From GCA-020345945 sp964596985 (lineage in GTDB: Archaea > Thermoproteota > Bathyarchaeia > RBG-16-48-13 > GCA-020345945), in assembly GCA_964596985.1 (NCBI GenBank), contig CAZQWG010000007.1, forward strand, positions 1 to 64,000: a stretch of 64,000 bases of DNA. The letters are read 5' to 3'. The translations under genes were made by a program, and so were the position numbers. Below the pieces are notes generated by a model that did no database searches, was not told the origin of the DNA, and saw nothing but the letters and a program-made list of their open reading frames with translations. Of the stretch, positions 50,295 to 59,035 are shown in pieces (positions within the stretch are counted from its first letter, which is position 1; each line of letters opens with the position of its first letter).

Positions 50295-50600
50295 ATGAAG
50301 AAATGTCCTGTCTGCGGTTGGATGCTAAATAGAGATGGAACATGTCCCTTCTGCGAGTACACGAAAGTTTGGATAGCAAGATATGGGCTCAACCCACCCA
50401 GCGTGCTAAGAGGTTCAATCCTTGAAGAGGGATCGGAGATGAGCCGGAACAGGCTGATATGCGCTAAGTGTACCGGTCGGGTCCTGGAGTGTTATGCCAG
50501 AACGGGGGGAAGTATCTGGTGGAAGGTGAGGGTCTGCTTGAATTGTGGTTGGATCCAGAAGAGACGGAGCAACTTCCAGGAGGTTTCAAGCTATGCCTAG
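50295..50600 (+). CDS. Double zinc-ribbon protein of unknown function
   Basis: From MKKCPVCGWM the protein has 101 residues with two CxxC...CxxC ribbons (CPVCG...CPFCEY and CAKCTGR...CLNCGW). A 100-base gap separates it from metF and an in-frame upstream Met (50148) is unlikely. The last 27 residues (WWKVRVCLNCGWIQKRRSNF) recur as a mutated fragment at 53009-53120. Role unknown; two-ribbon proteins often bind nucleic acid or metal partners. Confidence 0.7.
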   Translation: MKKCPVCGWMLNRDGTCPFCEYTKVWIARYGLNPPSVLRGSILEEGSEMSRNRLICAKCTGRVLECYARTGGSIWWKVRVCLNCGWIQKRRSNFQEVSSYA

Positions 50601-50793
50601 TAAACGACCTACTCCAAGCAAGCGCTTACGCACGAAGATGGTAGCCGCGACAGCCCTAGAGAGAGAAGAGCACGGGAATCATGTTGTATCTATCCAATCA
50701 GTCTTGCGACCTTGAGCCAAAATGTGATTTCAATCTACTCCACAATTAATACATAATAGAGGATGGTTATGATCCCCCTTAAAGAGGGCAAGC

Positions 50794-51198
50794 ATGATTC
50801 CTAGCTCAAAAATCTTGATTGACAAACTCGGTGTAAAACCAAATTCCAAGGTGAGTGTCTTAGGTATTCAAGACAAGGATTTTTGGGAGCAACTTGAAGG
50901 CAGAACATCAGACGTATCGAACGGCAGTATCAAGAAGGATTCAGATTACATATTTTTTCTGGCGAAACAAAAAGAAGACCTTAGGAGACTGAAGAACCTA
51001 CAAGAATCGATCAAGATGAACGGCTCGATATGGGTGGTCACTCCGCGAGGTAGACTGCAGATCAAACAAACCGACGTCATAGTCGCAGCCAAGGAAATCG
51101 GTTTAGTTGATACGAAAGTAGTGCGGTTTTCCGAGACCCATACTGCACTGAGACTAGTAATCCCGTTGAGTCGCCGATCGAATTTACCAGAGAGCTAG
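50794..51198 (+). CDS. DUF3052-like protein
   Basis: A 134-residue protein: LGVKPNSKVSVLGIQDKDFWEQLEG, SDYIFFLAKQKEDLRRL, NGSIWVVTPRG, and a final VVRFSETHTALRLVIPLSRR. This is the layout of the DUF3052 family (a Rossmann-like, SAM-methyltransferase-related fold without the methyl-binding motifs), of unknown function. It starts at ATG 50794, shortly after GAGGGCAAGC. Not linked to its neighbours by spacing. Confidence 0.65.
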   Translation: MIPSSKILIDKLGVKPNSKVSVLGIQDKDFWEQLEGRTSDVSNGSIKKDSDYIFFLAKQKEDLRRLKNLQESIKMNGSIWVVTPRGRLQIKQTDVIVAAKEIGLVDTKVVRFSETHTALRLVIPLSRRSNLPES

Positions 51199-51680
51199 AG
51201 ATCACGACTTGATTCGCATCGTGCAGACCCAAGAACTCTTCTGAGATCTCTAGGTTAAACTTCGGATTCGAACCCCTGTAACAGCCCCAGTTAGACCCCC
51301 AAAATCCAAGTACCGCGTTTGTGGGTCCCGCAGGGCAAACGTGGAATGTTATGATCTTCTGATCAGTACGTACGAGATTTCATCCCTGATCTCTAGTAGG
51401 TGATAATGGTGTCAAGAAAGGGATCATGGGACGAATCTACCAGCAGATCCTATAGGATGCTGAGGCAAAGCAGAGGAATGGCTCTGCCAGCGCGCGCTAT
51501 TGCTCTTAGGTCCCGCTGGTGGTTGATTGGTTGGGTTGATGTGATTTTGTTGGTGGTTTGCTGTTTTGGTGCCTCTTGTCTGTGGTTTCCTTGGCGTGTC
51601 TGAGGCATCTTGGGCGTAAGAGTTTAGAGAATGCCTGTGGAGGAATAATAGAAGCGCGTGGAAGGCGGATTGATGTTCTC
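51199..51680. other. Intergenic region before the MFS gene
   Basis: A 482-base gap. It holds the right half of the tRNA-like repeat (51262-51300), a GTAGGTGATAATGG stretch with a 67-codon frame that I do not accept as a gene, and strongly G/T-rich sequence from about 51490. No RNA gene recognised. Confidence 0.4.
51262..51300. repeat. tRNA-like repeat, right-end fragment
   Basis: CGGATTCGAACCCCTGTAAC and then AGCCCCAGTTAGACCCCC carry the T-loop-like core and the right terminal repeat. The upstream two-thirds is missing. Confidence 0.75.
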
Positions 51681-52946
51681 GTGTTTGAGAGGTTTTTGAA
51701 GTTCTTTAGAGGGCTAGATAGAAGGGTTAAAGTCGCGATTCTTGGTGCTGGGGTGCAGAATTGGAGTCAAGGGTTTTCCAGCCAGTATAATCAGCTTTAC
51801 GCTAGAGGGTTGGGTGCAGAGTATGTTGAGATAGGATCATTGAACAGCATCAGTGGAGCGGTTACTTCAATCGTTTCGGTTCCGCTCGGTTGGATCGCTG
51901 AGATGTACGGTGTGAAGAGGGTTCTGCTTCTTGGATTTGCCTGCTCTATTCTGTCTGCAGTCATTTATGGGTTGGCTGGAGACTGGTGGATTCTCATACC
52001 TGCCTTCGTTCTGAGTGATCTTGCAATGCGTATAATCTATCCTCTGACGGATGTGATCTTTATCAACTGTACGAAGCCGGGGCAGAGCGGTACGGTAATG
52101 GGTTTGTCCCGTGTAGTCTGGGGTTCGCTGAACATCTTCGCGCCGATGGCAGCAGCCGTGATGGTTGCGAGTTTCGGCGGGATAAACGTTGAAGGCATCC
52201 GACCGTTATACTTTGTTCAATTGTTTTTGGCTGTGTTTGTCTTCCTTTTTGTAGCTGTGAAGTTAGAGACTCTGCCAACTAGGGTCGACCGGGGAGAGGA
52301 GAAGTGGGGGTCGAAGGCAACCCGTTTCGTTCAGGATTTTCAGGAGTTGTTTGAAGGTGAGAGATGGCTTAAGAGATGGATGGTGGTGAGGATGGTCCAG
52401 CAGTTCGGGATGCGCATGGCTATGCCGTTTGTTTCGTTGTGGATGGTGAACGTGAAGGGGGCGGATCCGTACGTCCTCGGCGTTGTGGGTGCTGCGTCTG
52501 CGATGATGTCGTCGCTTCTGCAGGTTCCAGCAGGCAGGCTGGCTGATAGGGTCGGTCGGAAGAGAGCTTACTACGTGTTGCGTCCGCTTTCGTATATAGG
52601 CACTTTCCTGTTGATATTAGCTCCACGCCCAGAGTATTTGATCCTCGTGGGACTCCTGGGAACTGTAGGGACAGGAGGAGCGTTGGGGGGAGGAGCAGGC
52701 GGTGTCAGTTTTACGCCGTTTATCACGATGCATTGGGAGATGGTTCCGGGGGAGAAGAGAGGCAGGTGGTACAGCATGGAGGGGCTTATTGGCATTTCAG
52801 CGATACCAGCAGCCATTTTGGGGGGCATCCTGTGGCAGTACGGTTTGATGATTGAGGTCTTACTACTTCCAATTCTGTTAGAGACCCTCATTGTTATTCC
52901 GATAATGACTACGGTTCCGGATACACTGAACAGAGACGATCGATAG
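51681..52946 (+). CDS. Major facilitator superfamily transporter with atypical base composition
   Basis: From the GTG at 51681 (MFERFLKFFRGLDRR) the protein has 421 residues and about twelve helices. The MFS loop motif appears as GWIAEMYGVKRVLLLG and GRLADRVGRKRAYYVL. An upstream ATG (51558) gives a longer N-terminus without MFS character, so the exact start is open. The coding strand is G/T-rich, with many TTG, GTT and GGT codons, unlike the A-rich neighbours. This suggests acquisition from elsewhere. The gene is bracketed by a half repeat on each side and by the duplicated zinc-ribbon tail. Substrate unknown. Confidence 0.85.
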   Translation: MFERFLKFFRGLDRRVKVAILGAGVQNWSQGFSSQYNQLYARGLGAEYVEIGSLNSISGAVTSIVSVPLGWIAEMYGVKRVLLLGFACSILSAVIYGLAGDWWILIPAFVLSDLAMRIIYPLTDVIFINCTKPGQSGTVMGLSRVVWGSLNIFAPMAAAVMVASFGGINVEGIRPLYFVQLFLAVFVFLFVAVKLETLPTRVDRGEEKWGSKATRFVQDFQELFEGERWLKRWMVVRMVQQFGMRMAMPFVSLWMVNVKGADPYVLGVVGAASAMMSSLLQVPAGRLADRVGRKRAYYVLRPLSYIGTFLLILAPRPEYLILVGLLGTVGTGGALGGGAGGVSFTPFITMHWEMVPGEKRGRWYSMEGLIGISAIPAAILGGILWQYGLMIEVLLLPILLETLIVIPIMTTVPDTLNRDDR

Positions 52947-53008
52947 CGTATTTTCAGATACATCTGCAGCAAAACTCACAATTTTTTCGTCACCTCAATG
53001 ATGAGGAC

Positions 53009-53120
53009 GAAGAGGTTGGTGGAGAGTGAAGGTCTGCTTGGATTACGGTTGGACCCAGAAGAGACGAAGCAACTTCCAAGAGGATTCACGAGCCTATGAC
53101 AGCCTTCCATGGACCAAACT
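53009..53120 (+). pseudogene. Duplicated 3' fragment of the zinc-ribbon gene
   Basis: The frame reads WWRVKVCLDYGWTQKRRSNF, matching WWKVRVCLNCGWIQKRRSNF at the end of the gene at 50295-50600. The second cysteine of the last ribbon is replaced by tyrosine. About 80 bases are aligned at high identity (50514-50598 against 53009-53098). There is no start or first ribbon, so it is not functional. Confidence 0.85.
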
Positions 53121-53123
53121 GTA

Positions 53124-53195
53124 GAGGGTCTAACTGGAACCCGCAAAAACAGTACAAGAAATACGCCAAAATGATCTTATTTCTCCAAAATATAA
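53124..53195. repeat. tRNA-like repeat, left-end fragment
   Basis: GGGTCTAACTGGAACCCGCA then AAACAGTACAAGAAATACGC and CCAAAATGATCTTATTTCTC match the left half of copies at 59191 and 63457. The tRNA-like right half is absent. Confidence 0.8.
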
Positions 53196-53310
53196 TAGAG
53201 AACTGACCTATCACAAGGCATTTGAGGAAGATATTTGGTCATTGGTCTATTCGAGATCATATCTGATCGTCAGTCTCTATAAAAGCAACAAGTTTGATAG
53301 CACTGAGCCT

Positions 53311-54318
53311 TCATTTGAAATAATTGATGAGTGCAGGATAACGTTCATACGCATCCCAACGCCATTTTTCTTCTCGGATTTTCAGACGCATTCTTTCCAT
53401 GAGTCCTTGATCGGATACACACCTCACAATTGCCCGAGACAGGTCTTTAGGGCTGTAGGTATGCATCTTGAAGTCGATCCGGTTCTTATAGTTGAACCAG
53501 CATACACCGTCTGACGGTACTAAGACTCCGTTTTCCATTTGTTTTATGATTTCATTGAATGGTGGTGCATCTACTGCTATTACTGGCTTGTCGAATCGGA
53601 AGGCTTCCAAGATAGGAAGTCCAAACCCCTCTGAAAGGCTCGGCTGAACATAGACAGTACAAAGTTCGTATAGTGCCTTTAATCTGGATAGAGGCATTTG
53701 TCCGAAGAGGTTTGTCAGCCAGATCCTTTCGAGTTCTAGGCTTTCCACCTGTTTCTCTAAATCGTAGTAACCTCTGGGTTGAGAGTGTATAATTAGAAAG
53801 CAATCTTTGTTCTCCTCCTCGACCATCTTGTAGGCCTGTAATAACTTGTCTAAACCTTTTCTAGGATCATTGAATGAAACTGTAAGAATGATTTTTCGAT
53901 TCCTCATCTTTGCCTTACATTTCTTGTAGAATTCAACGTCGACCTCTCGATCATTCATATCTATAGCATGATGCAATACTCCAGCTACTGGGACTCCGAT
54001 CTCTTCCAGCATTTGCCTGACGAAATTGCTAACTGCAACTATCTTGAGCTGTTTTGTGATAGCAAGACTTTCATTGTCTATGCGGCTGTGACCTTCAGTA
54101 GTCCCATAAAATACTACGTTGCTTTCTGGCAGAAGTTCTTTGAGAAACTTGAGGGCCGGGTTGTGAACTGTATCTATGAAGAGAATATTTCCTCCAGGGG
54201 CGACTTTCTTCCAGTCATGAATTGTGCAGGTACAATGGGATCTCAAAGCTTCATGTATGGTTGTCGCAGTATTTCTGAAGGAGGGCCACCTCATTCTTGC
54301 GACTATCTTTATCTTCAT
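53311..54318 (-). CDS. Glycosyltransferase, family 4 (GT-B)
   Basis: A 335-residue GT-B enzyme. The C-terminal donor-binding half is clear: KIILTVSFNDPRKGLDKLLQAYK, the E-x7-E-type motif VYVQPSLSEGFGLPILEAFRFDKPVIAVDAPPFNEI. It transfers a sugar from a nucleotide donor; acceptor unknown. It is encoded 54 bases downstream of a second glycosyltransferase on the same strand, so both may act on one cell-surface glycan or in N-glycosylation. Confidence 0.87.
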   Translation of the reverse strand: MKIKIVARMRWPSFRNTATTIHEALRSHCTCTIHDWKKVAPGGNILFIDTVHNPALKFLKELLPESNVVFYGTTEGHSRIDNESLAITKQLKIVAVSNFVRQMLEEIGVPVAGVLHHAIDMNDREVDVEFYKKCKAKMRNRKIILTVSFNDPRKGLDKLLQAYKMVEEENKDCFLIIHSQPRGYYDLEKQVESLELERIWLTNLFGQMPLSRLKALYELCTVYVQPSLSEGFGLPILEAFRFDKPVIAVDAPPFNEIIKQMENGVLVPSDGVCWFNYKNRIDFKMHTYSPKDLSRAIVRCVSDQGLMERMRLKIREEKWRWDAYERYPALINYFK

Positions 54319-54372
54319 GTCAAACCCGACTTACTCGCACCTGAAGTAGGTTCACCAATCCTAGAAGGTCTT

Positions 54373-55629
54373 CTAATACAACCTTTCAACCTTGTTGGCG
54401 GTTTGGAGCTTCGCTACGAGTCTCCGAATCAACTTCTGTAATGTGAACTCCTGAGCTCGCCGCCTGGCATTCTCAGACATCTTATTCCGAATTTCTTGAT
54501 TCTTAACTAGATGCCTTATTGCCTTCACAGCTCCATCTATATCTACTGGTCCGTTCACGTGAATACCTTCAATACCGTCTCTAATCAGCCACCTTTGTCC
54601 TCCTACAGCAGACGTGATTACTGGAACTCCACCATACATGAACTCAAGCTGCACCAAGCCTAGGGCTTCCATACGGCTTAGGAGAATGTTCAGAAAAGAA
54701 CCCTTGATCAGTTGCACCTTCTCTTCGTCCGAGATTTCACCGACGTAGCTCACATTCTTCAGATTCCTCGCTCCACCCCTAACCTGGAGAACCTGGGTTG
54801 ATCCATGTCCTGCTATGACGAAGTGTACTTCACGTAGATTGGTTAGGTTCTTTGCTACCTCGATGATGCCGAGAGGGTTCTTACGATCCTCTATCGTCCC
54901 GACGTAAGACACTATCTTCTTGTTTTCAGGAATTTGGTATTTCTCTCTGAATTGCTCAAAATTAACTTTATCATAGTTTTTATACAATTCTTCGTCGACA
55001 CCCCCAGGGAAAATGTGGCATTGATCTTTCTTTGCCCCAAATCTGACCATGTATCGCTCCTCTATAGGCGTAGTAACAAGAATCAGATCGGCAGTCTCGA
55101 CTATTTGAGGGAAAACAAGTCTATTCCATGCTATACGGAATGATCGTTCTACTGCAGGGTATCGGATCGGTTCAGGTGGCTGATAATGTGGCATATGACA
55201 GTACACTATCTCTCTTTCAGCGAGACCTAAATCACTCAGGGTTCTTCTCCACTGGATGAATTTCACTGTCTCCTCAGGTCCATTCCACAATGTGCTGTGG
55301 GTAATCAACACATCTATACTGAATCTATCTACGATATTCCGCAGTGAATCAACGAAATTGCGGAACATTATCCGTCTAGGTGGCCATTTGCTGATGTACC
55401 CATCGACCCTTAGAATTGGCATTTGATCATCTTTGTCATCTTGCTGATATCCCTGAAGAGACGTCTCAAAAACAGTACTTGGAAGAATCCTCTTGCCGTC
55501 ATCGTAAGGACCCGCTATGAGATATGCTTCCACCTGACCTTTCCTGAACGCTCGAGTCATCTGCTGTGCGACGAGTTCCTGTCCTTTACTTGAGCTCGTC
55601 TGATACATGATTATCCCTATTCTCATTGT
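54373..55629 (-). CDS. Glycosyltransferase, family 4 (GT-B)
   Basis: From MRIGIIMYQTSS the protein has 418 residues. The N-domain opens with the GT-B first strand and SSKGQELVAQQMTRAF. The donor domain shows KKIVSYVGTIEDRKNPLGIIEVAKNL, HFVIAGHGS, and ILLSRMEALGLVQLEFMYGGVPVITSAVGG with the E-x-x-E-type site. The Met six codons earlier (55647) is possible. It looks like a mannosyl- or glucosyl-transferase, but the specificity is not readable. It is probably co-transcribed with the next glycosyltransferase. Confidence 0.87.
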   Translation of the reverse strand, partial: TMRIGIIMYQTSSSKGQELVAQQMTRAFRKGQVEAYLIAGPYDDGKRILPSTVFETSLQGYQQDDKDDQMPILRVDGYISKWPPRRIMFRNFVDSLRNIVDRFSIDVLITHSTLWNGPEETVKFIQWRRTLSDLGLAEREIVYCHMPHYQPPEPIRYPAVERSFRIAWNRLVFPQIVETADLILVTTPIEERYMVRFGAKKDQCHIFPGGVDEELYKNYDKVNFEQFREKYQIPENKKIVSYVGTIEDRKNPLGIIEVAKNLTNLREVHFVIAGHGSTQVLQVRGGARNLKNVSYVGEISDEEKVQLIKGSFLNILLSRMEALGLVQLEFMYGGVPVITSAVGGQRWLIRDGIEGIHVNGPVDIDGAVKAIRHLVKNQEIRNKMSENARRRAQEFTLQKLIRRLVAKLQTANKVERLY

Positions 55630-55792
55630 CTGCCTCCGTGAATCCAATACGAGCGTTTCAACTCATTTCTATCAACTGGCTTCCTAGGAACTGAGACTCT
55701 AGGTCAAGCACGAGATCCCTGTACTTTCCTAGGAACATCAAGAGGACTGGGCGTCAAGTCAGATCTAGGAATTGAGTCAAGCCCCTTTTCAC

Positions 55793-56500
55793 TCAAACAG
55801 AGTCTCTCCTCTTTCTCGTTCTTTTTGGCTGGGGAAATATCTGCTCTATCCAAGGACCGATCCGATCCTTAAGATGCCAACCGAATGCAATGGCTACTGC
55901 TAGAGCGGTTGACCAAGCAAACGCCTGCGCGAAGATGTAGAGTATCGTTACATCGACTCCCATCTGAGTCAAGGCCATTACAAGGGTCACAAAGTAGAGG
56001 AAGATCCGGATTATATCTCCGAAGGGGTTGTGGTACTCAGTTTTACCACTTCCACCACCGGCTTGTCTTGCAATGTTTCCTACTGCATCAGAGAAGATAG
56101 AGCCTACTACGAATATTAACAGGCCGGAAATAAACTCGGGGAGTTGAAAGACGACCTCTCTCATAAGGGTGCAAAGTGTTTGTATCGCCAAGACCTCAAC
56201 TGCAATATAGACGGCAACTATGTAAATACAGAATTTTGTCACACTGCCGAAGAATTGGGCAGGCGTATAACCTGAAACCAATATCGCCCTGCCAATCGAA
56301 GTCCTCTTGAAGACTACTGAAAACCCCCCTCTACGAGCCATACGTTCTACAAGCCAAGCGAGTACTCTCCCCAACATCCACCCGGCAAATAAGACTGTTA
56401 AAGCCCAAAACATCCTAGGACCGTAAACTTCCAGCATACTTCTTAAGAAAGAAGTCAAACCTGCGGCAGCAATCTCCTCTATTATAGAGACAAAATCCAC
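55793..56500 (-). CDS. MscS-like conserved transmembrane helix protein
   Basis: A 235-residue membrane protein with about five helices. The pattern YGPRMFWALTVLFAGWMLGRVLAWLVERMARR, IGRAILVSGYTPAQFFGSVTKFCIYIVAVYIAVEVLAI, LPEFISGLLIFVVGSIFSDAVGNIARQ and GWHLKDRIGPWIEQIF is that of the small transmembrane-helix repeat proteins annotated as mechanosensitive-channel-like. It lacks the beta domain of true MscS. It starts with GTG, and TTATATAATT about 85-95 bases upstream may be its TATA. Confidence 0.8.
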   Translation of the reverse strand: MDFVSIIEEIAAAGLTSFLRSMLEVYGPRMFWALTVLFAGWMLGRVLAWLVERMARRGGFSVVFKRTSIGRAILVSGYTPAQFFGSVTKFCIYIVAVYIAVEVLAIQTLCTLMREVVFQLPEFISGLLIFVVGSIFSDAVGNIARQAGGGSGKTEYHNPFGDIIRIFLYFVTLVMALTQMGVDVTILYIFAQAFAWSTALAVAIAFGWHLKDRIGPWIEQIFPQPKRTRKRRDSV

Positions 56501-56914
56501 GTCAATTCATCCCTGATCATAATCCAGTCGCATTACTGTTTTAAGACAAATCCTTCTCAAGCAGCATCTTTTCGCGAGAGAAATTATATAATACCCTCCT
56601 TTCCTGAAGAAACAATCACACGATCGATAATAATATTCTTATAGAATTTGTCAGCTTGAGCGAACAAGGAGATATTCTAATCAAACTAGGTGTATATTGA
56701 GGAAGAGAAGATCCTAAAGCGTCTCGTCTTATGCAGATATGTATTCTCTAAACGGCGTAGTGGCAAACGTATTATTCACACATAAAAGAGAAGCGCCCCC
56801 GACATCAGATAGTACGCAGCGAGCTGGAGTTGTTGGGGAAAGAGTGTCGTAAGGAGGATCGATGAGGGTTGCAGATATGGCTGTTTCAAGATCGCATATT
56901 GCGAGCACAACTGG
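56501..56914. other. AT-rich intergenic region
   Basis: A 414-base gap, AT-rich at 56580-56700. I see no gene or repeat in it apart from the TATA-like sequence noted for the adjacent gene. Confidence 0.4.
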
Positions 56915-57379
56915 TCAAGAGGTACGCCTTTCCTTTGCATGCCAATATTTCAGCACATGGGTTGCGATACCCAGTATAGTGATCAGAAATAATATTATAA
57001 TAAAAGCCCTGAAGTCGATTGTCAGCTCGACGGTGTCAAAGGGAATACGCCGATTGACCAGTCCGAAGCTCCAAGGATCGCCTACTCCAAAGCCGTAGAG
57101 GGCGAGGTAGAAGCCTAGGATCTCTAGACCTACCGTGGCTAGTATATGGCGGACAGTCCACTCATCACTGTCGGTTGATATGAAAGCCAGAGCCGCCATG
57201 AGGACACCTACCAACACCACTTGGTTCAAAGATGTCTGCATGTCCAGCCCCACCATGCTCATCATCTCAACTATCTCAGGCGGTACGATACCTGAGGCGA
57301 GCATAGGCAGTGCCACGAATCCAGCTAAGACCAGACCGGTGTAGAGCACCGCCTTCAACCGTCTCTTCATCCCCCTCAA
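56915..57379 (-). CDS. Small multi-helix membrane protein of unknown function
   Basis: A 154-residue protein with about four transmembrane helices (LYTGLVLAGFVALPMLASGIV, VVLVGVLMAALAFIS, ILATVGLEILGFYLALYGFG, FIIILFLITILGIATHV). Short loops and a basic C-terminal tail suggest the tail faces the cytoplasm. Its start overlaps the stop of the gene upstream (ATGA), so the two are expressed together. No family recognised. Confidence 0.7.
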   Translation of the reverse strand: MRGMKRRLKAVLYTGLVLAGFVALPMLASGIVPPEIVEMMSMVGLDMQTSLNQVVLVGVLMAALAFISTDSDEWTVRHILATVGLEILGFYLALYGFGVGDPWSFGLVNRRIPFDTVELTIDFRAFIIILFLITILGIATHVLKYWHAKERRTS

Positions 57380-57837
57380 ACCTCCATTCGGATACCCATC
57401 CCGACGAGACCGTAGAGTGTTCTGTACTCAAAGAATATGCGAAACCGGGGTTGTGCACCCCCTGATAGATACCTGCGCGCATCCTCCCTAGTGACGATGA
57501 TGTTGACGGTGAGATTGTCGGTAGATCCGGGCGGCACAACCTTCGAGCTCTCATCCCTACCCATCATCTCTCCATCAGGAGTCAGGACCTCAACGTTAAG
57601 CCTCATCCGCGCCTCAAGGATACCTTCGTTCCTCACCAGCATTGAGAACCTGAGATTGACGTTCCCCACTGGGTCTTCAGTATAATCCATAGTGAAGGGA
57701 TTCTCGCCTGCTTGCAGGCTGCCCATGAATGAGCCGACCACGGCGTGCATGGTGACTGCCATCACAACGAAGAACGTTATGCCCAATACTGTACCTGTAG
57801 TCTCCAACGCCTTAAGGTGGCGCTCTTCAATCCTCAC
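57376..57837 (-). CDS. Membrane-anchored protein with an extracytoplasmic beta domain
   Basis: A 153-residue protein: one N-terminal helix (TGTVLGITFFVVMAVTMHAVVG) after a charged start, then a beta-rich domain of about 110 residues (VGNVNLRFSMLVRNEGILEA, VPPGSTDNLTVNIIV) resembling a bacterial/archaeal Ig-like or LEA-type fold. A strong TATA element lies about 40 bases upstream. It is paired with the next membrane protein; the two may form a small surface complex. No family name can be given. Confidence 0.7.
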   Translation of the reverse strand: MRIEERHLKALETTGTVLGITFFVVMAVTMHAVVGSFMGSLQAGENPFTMDYTEDPVGNVNLRFSMLVRNEGILEARMRLNVEVLTPDGEMMGRDESSKVVPPGSTDNLTVNIIVTREDARRYLSGGAQPRFRIFFEYRTLYGLVGMGIRMEV

Positions 57838-57873
57838 TTAGAGAATACTCCCCAAGTCACAGTCTCAGATAGG

Positions 57874-57883
57874 ATTATATATA
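57874..57883 (-). promoter_or_regulatory. TATA box for the membrane-protein pair
   Basis: The minus strand reads TATATATAAT, 37-46 bases upstream of the ATG at 57837. It predicts a transcription start about 12 bases before the start codon. Confidence 0.65.
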
Positions 57884-57897
57884 GAATTCTCTCGGTG

Positions 57898-58113
57898 TCA
57901 CCTCAAAGGCCTCAATCGAGTTCGGAAGTCTGTCAGCATGTTTGGTGTTTTCTTGAACCGTCTTCGACTCGAACGTACCTGTAGGCCTCGAAGGTGTTCA
58001 CACTGCGGTCGAGACCCTCCCCCCGCTTCGTAGTACTCCTTAACCCTTTTCACAGCTTCTGGATGATTCCTTAATGCTACAAGAAAAGCTGTTTCCAAGC
58101 AGACTCTCTTCAT
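57898..58113 (-). pseudogene. PIN-domain (VapC-like) remnant
   Basis: The frame starts MKRVCLETAFLVALRNHPEA and continues VKRVKEYYEAGG, matching the first 30 residues of PIN nucleases, where the first metal-binding Asp has become Glu. Homology stops at GGGSRP, and a +1 reading frame then gives SVNTFEAYRYVRVED, which resembles the next PIN segment. The later acidic residues are absent. I read it as a frameshifted and truncated toxin gene. No VapB-type antitoxin gene is seen beside it. Confidence 0.45.
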
Positions 58114-58385
58114 ATCTCCCTCGCAACCCCGAGATCCCGTAGAATACGAGAGAATACACTATTCTGGCAACCACACTAAACATGCAACGGATGCTATAGT
58201 AATGGCAGGGATTCCAGCCGATATCTCGGATGAGCCAACCATACACGCGAGAAGAGGCTAGGATTCCTTGTCTTAGGCGTACGTGCAGGGTTAAAAGTAC
58301 AAGATTTGAACCTCACCAGCCTTCTCTGCACGCTCTTAATGCATTTAAACCAAAGAATTGTATTTTCGGATTTGAGGTTAATATC

Positions 58386-58688
58386 TTGCCGATCTTTGCC
58401 GTGAATTCGAAGCATACTCCTGAGTCCTGCCCGATGTTCAATAGCGAGGTTAAGCAGAAGTTCAAGGATGTCGTTGGGAAGAGAGATGAAGTCGCCAAGA
58501 AACACGGAGTTAAGGTTGTGAGCGCCTACACTTCAATCTTGGACCATTTGATCTTCCATATAGTTGAAGCCCCATCACAACAAGCCGTGGAAAATTATCT
58601 CATCGAGATAGGCTTCGCATTCTGGAATGACATCGAGATCCGACAGGTCAAACCCGTCGAAGACGTAATAAAAAAAGTCGTAGGGTAG
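58386..58688 (+). CDS. Small conserved-looking alpha/beta protein
   Basis: From a TTG (MPIFAVNSKHTPESCPMFNSEV) the protein has 100 residues. HTPESCP, then KHGVKVVSAYTSILDHLIFHIVEAPSQQAVENYLIEIGFAFWNDIEIRQVKPVEDV, looks like a dimeric ferredoxin-like alpha/beta-barrel domain of the monooxygenase or DUF3303-like kind. The frame extends upstream to 58230, but those 50 residues lack homology-like character and the TTG or a GTG at 58401 is a better start. Function unknown. Confidence 0.65.
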   Translation: MPIFAVNSKHTPESCPMFNSEVKQKFKDVVGKRDEVAKKHGVKVVSAYTSILDHLIFHIVEAPSQQAVENYLIEIGFAFWNDIEIRQVKPVEDVIKKVVG

Positions 58689-58840
58689 AACCCCTCACCC
58701 CTCTTTTTTCTATGTACACACCACTACACGCACACACGATACATAAAGATTCGAATTATAGAGGAAACGAGGAACTGGTGGTGGTGATCTTGATGGGTTG
58801 CGGATCATACGGAAAAGGAGGAGAGGATGCTTTCGACACT

Positions 58841-59035
58841 CTAACTGGTCTCTGTCCTCTTTCCCCGCGAATAGACACGCCAAGCAAGCAGCCCGCAGAG
58901 TATTGTGCTAATCGGTGTAAATGTACAATGAGCGTAGTAGCCTAGGAAGCAGGGTTTGCTGGCAGCAGCAGGAATCAAGGTTGAAATTCCCGCAATGATG
59001 GCGATGACAACCCCAACCCAATAATACCACTTCAA
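58841..59035 (-). CDS. Small two-helix membrane protein
   Basis: A 64-residue protein with two helices: YYWVGVVIAIIAGISTLIPAA and the segment FTPISTILCGLLAWRVY, with a cysteine in each half and a charged end. It lies on the minus strand where the plus-strand reading frame has no features. It is probably real because of clear hydrophobic periodicity, but short. No family recognised. Confidence 0.5.
   Translation of the reverse strand: MKWYYWVGVVIAIIAGISTLIPAAASKPCFLGYYAHCTFTPISTILCGLLAWRVYSRGKRTETS

Larger units (their letters stand above)
52947..53310. other. Gap with gene-tail duplicate and repeat half
   Basis: The 364-base gap contains a mutated copy of the zinc-ribbon gene's 3' end (53009-53120) and the left half of the tRNA-like repeat (53124-53195). 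The rest shows no gene. Confidence 0.5.

Noticed and set aside
51400..51603. A 67-codon frame upstream of the MFS gene
   Set aside because: No homology-like pattern and its end lies in the G/T-rich stretch; it reads as a by-product of composition.
58712..58945. A 77-codon plus-strand frame
   Set aside because: Cysteine- and Pro-rich random-looking sequence; the opposite strand has a better two-helix membrane protein over the same region.
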